Assembly (NCBI GenBank): GCA_030693065.1
Contig: JAUYBL010000011.1
Location: 36,949-100,948, forward strand
DNA: 64,000 nt
Reading direction: 5' to 3'
DNA from: Methylococcaceae bacterium
GTDB taxonomy: Bacteria; Pseudomonadota; Gammaproteobacteria; Methylococcales; Methylomonadaceae
Position numbers and translations under genes: made by a program
The notes under the pieces: generated by a model
Databases searched by the model: none
Told to the model about the DNA's origin: nothing
What the model saw: only the letters and a program-made list of their open reading frames with translations
In this document: positions 61,506 through 64,000 of the stretch, piece by piece
Layout of the letters: each line of letters opens with the position of its first letter
Numbering within the stretch: the stretch's first letter is position 1

Positions 61506-62918
61506 ATGACATTGCAAATTTTTCGAACCAAGCAGGTCGTTTCGGACGATCCCGAGAGTGCTTTACTTAAACGCTGCCTGTCAAAATGGGACTTAGCCTT
61601 TCTTGGCATTGGCGCGATTATCGGCACTGGAATATTTGTACTGACAGGCATAGCGGCTGCCACGCAATCCGGTCCGGCCGTGGTGCTTTCATTTGTTATT
61701 GCAGGCTTCGCATGTACTTTTGCAGCGCTTTCTTATGCTGAATTATCTGCTGCCATCGGCGGCTGCGGCAGCGCCTATGGCTACAGTTACGCCGCTTTTG
61801 GTGAATTAACAGCGTGGATAATAGGCTGGGATTTACTACTGGAATACGGCATTTCAGTAGCAGCTGTCGCGAACGGTTGGTCCGGTTACTTTAATAATGC
61901 CTTAACCGCAATCGGGTTGCCATTACCCGACGCCTTGACCAAAGCACCAAAACTTGGCGGTTATATTAACTTACCGGCTTCCGCGATCATTATGTTGCTT
62001 ATGGTGTTGCTGATAATCGGCGTAAAACAGAGCGCCAAAGCCAATAATGCCATGGTGTTCGTCAAATTAACCACCATCATCATCTTCATCGCCGTGGCAT
62101 TTTTTAACGTTAACCCAGATAACTGGCACCCGTTCATGCCATTTGGCTGGTTCCAATCATTGCCGGATGGCAAAACCACAGGCGTTCTAGCCGGTGCATC
62201 TATTGTGTTTTTTGCTTATGTCGGTTTCGATGCAGTATCTACTGCCGCCGAAGAAGCGCAAGATCCACAACGCGACCTGCCCTTTGGCATTGTCACCTCA
62301 CTACTATTTTGCACCGTTATTTATATTATTGTCTCTGCTCTACTGACTGGCGTAGTACCGTACACTGAACTTAATGTCTCTTCGCCGGTTGCGCATGCTC
62401 TAACACTGCTTGGTCACACATGGGCATCGGCGTTAATCTCAACCGGTGTTATTGCCGGTCTCACCACTGTCATGCTGGTGCTTTATTACGGATTGACTCG
62501 CATTATTTTTGCGATGTCTCGAGACGGGCTGCTATCACCATTCTTTAGCGAAGTGAACGAAACCACTCAAACACCTGTGCGAGTTATTGTGATTTGCGGA
62601 ATTATCATGGCACTGATTGCCGGGTTTATGCCACTTGGCGACTTGGCTGAACTGGTCAACATCGGTACCTTGGCCGCATTTGTGCTGGTCTGCTTTGGCG
62701 TTATTGCACTTCGAATTACTCAGCCAGATTTACCGCGACCATTTCGCTCACCTTTTAGCCCCCTATTTCCTGTACTAGGCATGTTGTCTTGTGGAGCACT
62801 AATGGCTTTTTTACCTGGATTAACTTGGTTGCGGTTTATTATCTGGTTAACACTTGGATTGATTGTGTATTTTGTTTATTCCATCAACCATAGCAAATTA
62901 GCCGCTGACAGAAATTGA
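61506..62918 (+). CDS. APC-family amino-acid permease
   Basis: A 470-residue protein with 12 membrane helices and the APC start F-L-G-I-G-A-I-I-G-T-G-I-F-V-L-T-G. It resembles the cationic/YfnA subgroup, with G-F-D-A-V-S-T-A-A-E-E-A-Q in the middle. The substrate cannot be fixed from sequence. Confidence 0.9.
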   Translation: MTLQIFRTKQVVSDDPESALLKRCLSKWDLAFLGIGAIIGTGIFVLTGIAAATQSGPAVVLSFVIAGFACTFAALSYAELSAAIGGCGSAYGYSYAAFGELTAWIIGWDLLLEYGISVAAVANGWSGYFNNALTAIGLPLPDALTKAPKLGGYINLPASAIIMLLMVLLIIGVKQSAKANNAMVFVKLTTIIIFIAVAFFNVNPDNWHPFMPFGWFQSLPDGKTTGVLAGASIVFFAYVGFDAVSTAAEEAQDPQRDLPFGIVTSLLFCTVIYIIVSALLTGVVPYTELNVSSPVAHALTLLGHTWASALISTGVIAGLTTVMLVLYYGLTRIIFAMSRDGLLSPFFSEVNETTQTPVRVIVICGIIMALIAGFMPLGDLAELVNIGTLAAFVLVCFGVIALRITQPDLPRPFRSPFSPLFPVLGMLSCGALMAFLPGLTWLRFIIWLTLGLIVYFVYSINHSKLAADRN

Positions 62919-62990
62919 TAGTTTAATTTCAAGCCAGCTGAGCTTTTACTTTATACTTGAACGTCAACATTCTAGCTTTCAAGTCACACT

Positions 62991-63467
62991 ATGTCAGATA
63001 CCTTAATTGGCCTAGCAGAACAACTAGGCCACTTCTTAAAAACTAACAATCAAAAAATCGCCACTGCAGAATCCTGTACAGGCGGCTGGATTGCCCAATG
63101 CATTACCGAAGTTCCCGGCTGCTCTACTTGGTTTGATCGTGGTTTTGTGACCTATAGCAACGCAGCTAAGATGCAAATGTTGGGGGTTCTTCCTGAAACA
63201 TTATTAGTGCACGGTGCGGTAAGCGCAGAAACAGCGTTAGAAATGGTAACCGGCGCCTTGGCTAATAGCGAGGCCGATTGTGCAATCGCAGTCACTGGCA
63301 TTGCCGGTCCTGATGGGGGCTCTACAGAAAAACCGGTAGGTACTGTTTATATTGCCTGGCAGACCAAAAATCAAGCTGCCAAAATCAAGAAAATGTTCTT
63401 TACCGGCTCCCGTCAACAGATTAGAGAACAAACCGTAATAGCCGCTATCAAAGGAGTTTTGTCATGA
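62991..63467 (+). CDS. pncC: PncC/CinA C-terminal amidase
   Basis: A 158-residue stand-alone CinA-C domain: T-A-E-S-C-T-G-G-W-I-A near residue 24, F-V-T-Y-S-N-A-A-K and T-G-I-A-G-P-D-G-G. It deamidates NMN in NAD recycling. recA does not follow, as it often does; instead the gene overlaps an Hpt gene by 4 bp. Confidence 0.93.
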   Translation: MSDTLIGLAEQLGHFLKTNNQKIATAESCTGGWIAQCITEVPGCSTWFDRGFVTYSNAAKMQMLGVLPETLLVHGAVSAETALEMVTGALANSEADCAIAVTGIAGPDGGSTEKPVGTVYIAWQTKNQAAKIKKMFFTGSRQQIREQTVIAAIKGVLS

Positions 63468-63838
63468 CCGAGTCTCCGCCATTAGCTATGAAATCGGCTG
63501 AAAAATATATTGAGTTACTACTGAATAAAACCAAAAACAACCGCAAGCTTGCCCTGACCATTTTCATCAAGTTATTCGCTGAACTTCCTGCACAACTGGT
63601 TGGCATAAGCACGGCCATCAAGCATCAACAACTGACCACAGCGAAAGACATTACCCACATGTTGCATGGGTCGGTCAGTTTTTGCGGCTTAATGGATTTG
63701 CAAGAGCCCGCTAAAAAATTGGAAATCAGCTTGCTAAACAATGATCAAAAAGCTGCCCAGCACCATTTAAACGAATTAAAACTCAGCATTGCCGAATTTC
63801 TCAGTCAACAGCAAACCATACTGACGCTATTGAGCTAA
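63464..63838 (+). CDS. Stand-alone Hpt (histidine phosphotransfer) protein
   Basis: A 124-residue four-helix protein with the Hpt phospho-acceptor motif T-H-M-L-H-G-S-V-S-F-C-G-L near residues 65-77. Here the acceptor His would be H66 (A-H-x-L-x-G pattern). No kinase or response regulator is adjacent. The ATGA overlap with pncC shows co-translation. Confidence 0.7.
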   Translation: MTESPPLAMKSAEKYIELLLNKTKNNRKLALTIFIKLFAELPAQLVGISTAIKHQQLTTAKDITHMLHGSVSFCGLMDLQEPAKKLEISLLNNDQKAAQHHLNELKLSIAEFLSQQQTILTLLS

Positions 63839-63852
63839 CCCAAGTGGTTAGC

Positions 63853-64000
63853 TTAAGCACCAAACGCCTCAATCTTCGCCTTAATCCCCTGCACATCCAA
63901 ACCACACAGCGCCAACAGTTCTTCACGACTGCCTTGTTCAACAAAGCTATCCGGCAGGCTGATGTTCAACACCGGCATCAAGATGCGCTGCGCCTGCAGG
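63853..64000 (-). CDS. dxs: Dxs, 1-deoxy-D-xylulose-5-phosphate synthase (3' end only)
   Basis: The last 48 codons of a minus-strand gene run off the right edge. The visible peptide [18 protein letters not shown], then [11 protein letters not shown], matches the C-terminus of DXS. The stop is the TAA at 63853-63855. It ends tail to tail with the Hpt gene. Confidence 0.8.
   Translation of the reverse strand, partial: LQAQRILMPVLNISLPDSFVEQGSREELLALCGLDVQGIKAKIEAFGA

Overview
The window looks like chromosome from a nitrogen-fixing gammaproteobacterium of moderate GC. The gene set (rnf next to nifLA, a Shethna-type ferredoxin, a split set of accessory nif genes, many short palindromic repeats) suggests a methanotroph of the order Methylococcales. 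That placement is inference: no methane monooxygenase, rRNA or other decisive marker is present.

The left half (about 1-32.1 kb) is an accessory nitrogen-fixation island without the structural genes nifHDK. Reading leftwards from 6.5 kb, one minus-strand operon carries nifV, a 78-codon small gene, cysE, a TPR gene, a 36-codon membrane peptide (3669-3779), nifW, nifZ, nifM, clpX and a glutaredoxin-BolA fusion. A second minus-strand operon is iscA-nifU-nifS, with a second NifZ-like gene and a SagB-type dehydrogenase divergent from it. Then come rnfABCDGEH (minus strand), divergent nifL-nifA (plus strand), and the plus-strand operon nifB-fdxN-nifO-fprA-ferredoxin-FeSII-nifQ. I read four sites of the -24/-12 (sigma-54) form with correct GG-N10-GC spacing upstream of nifV, iscA, nifL and nifB, plus a fifth weaker one upstream of rnfA. 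Perfect TGT-N10-ACA NifA sites lie upstream of all of them. The two sites between rnfA and nifL could serve both directions.

Foreign-looking inserts break up the nif island. At 6.7-9.2 kb there is a HigA-like antitoxin without DNA-binding domain, a Rap1a/Tai protein with a repeat-derived N-terminus, an Abi_C protein and a duplicated adhesin-E protein. At 24.6-26.6 kb, between nifA and nifB, an AT-rich two-gene module pairs an OLD/SMC-like AAA ATPase with a small protein carrying a possible PD-(D/E)XK nuclease core. It is the best candidate here for an undescribed defence system.

The right half (32.2-64 kb) is mostly housekeeping: sbcDC, an MFS exporter, an OmpA lipoprotein, rimK, a short accessory stretch (orphan MazE-like antitoxin, trypsin-like protease, PIN/RHH toxin-antitoxin pair), rhlE, moaA and a PepSY pair. 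A long minus-strand envelope and DNA-repair cluster follows: yebC-ruvCAB-ybgC-tolQRAB-pal-cpoB-queE-queC. Last come a phosphoserine-phosphatase-like protein, an L,D-transpeptidase, an amino-acid permease, pncC with an Hpt-domain gene, and the 3' end of dxs.

Several families of short palindromic or MITE-like repeats are scattered between genes, including inside the nif and rnf operons. I saw no tRNA, rRNA, CRISPR array or complete insertion sequence.
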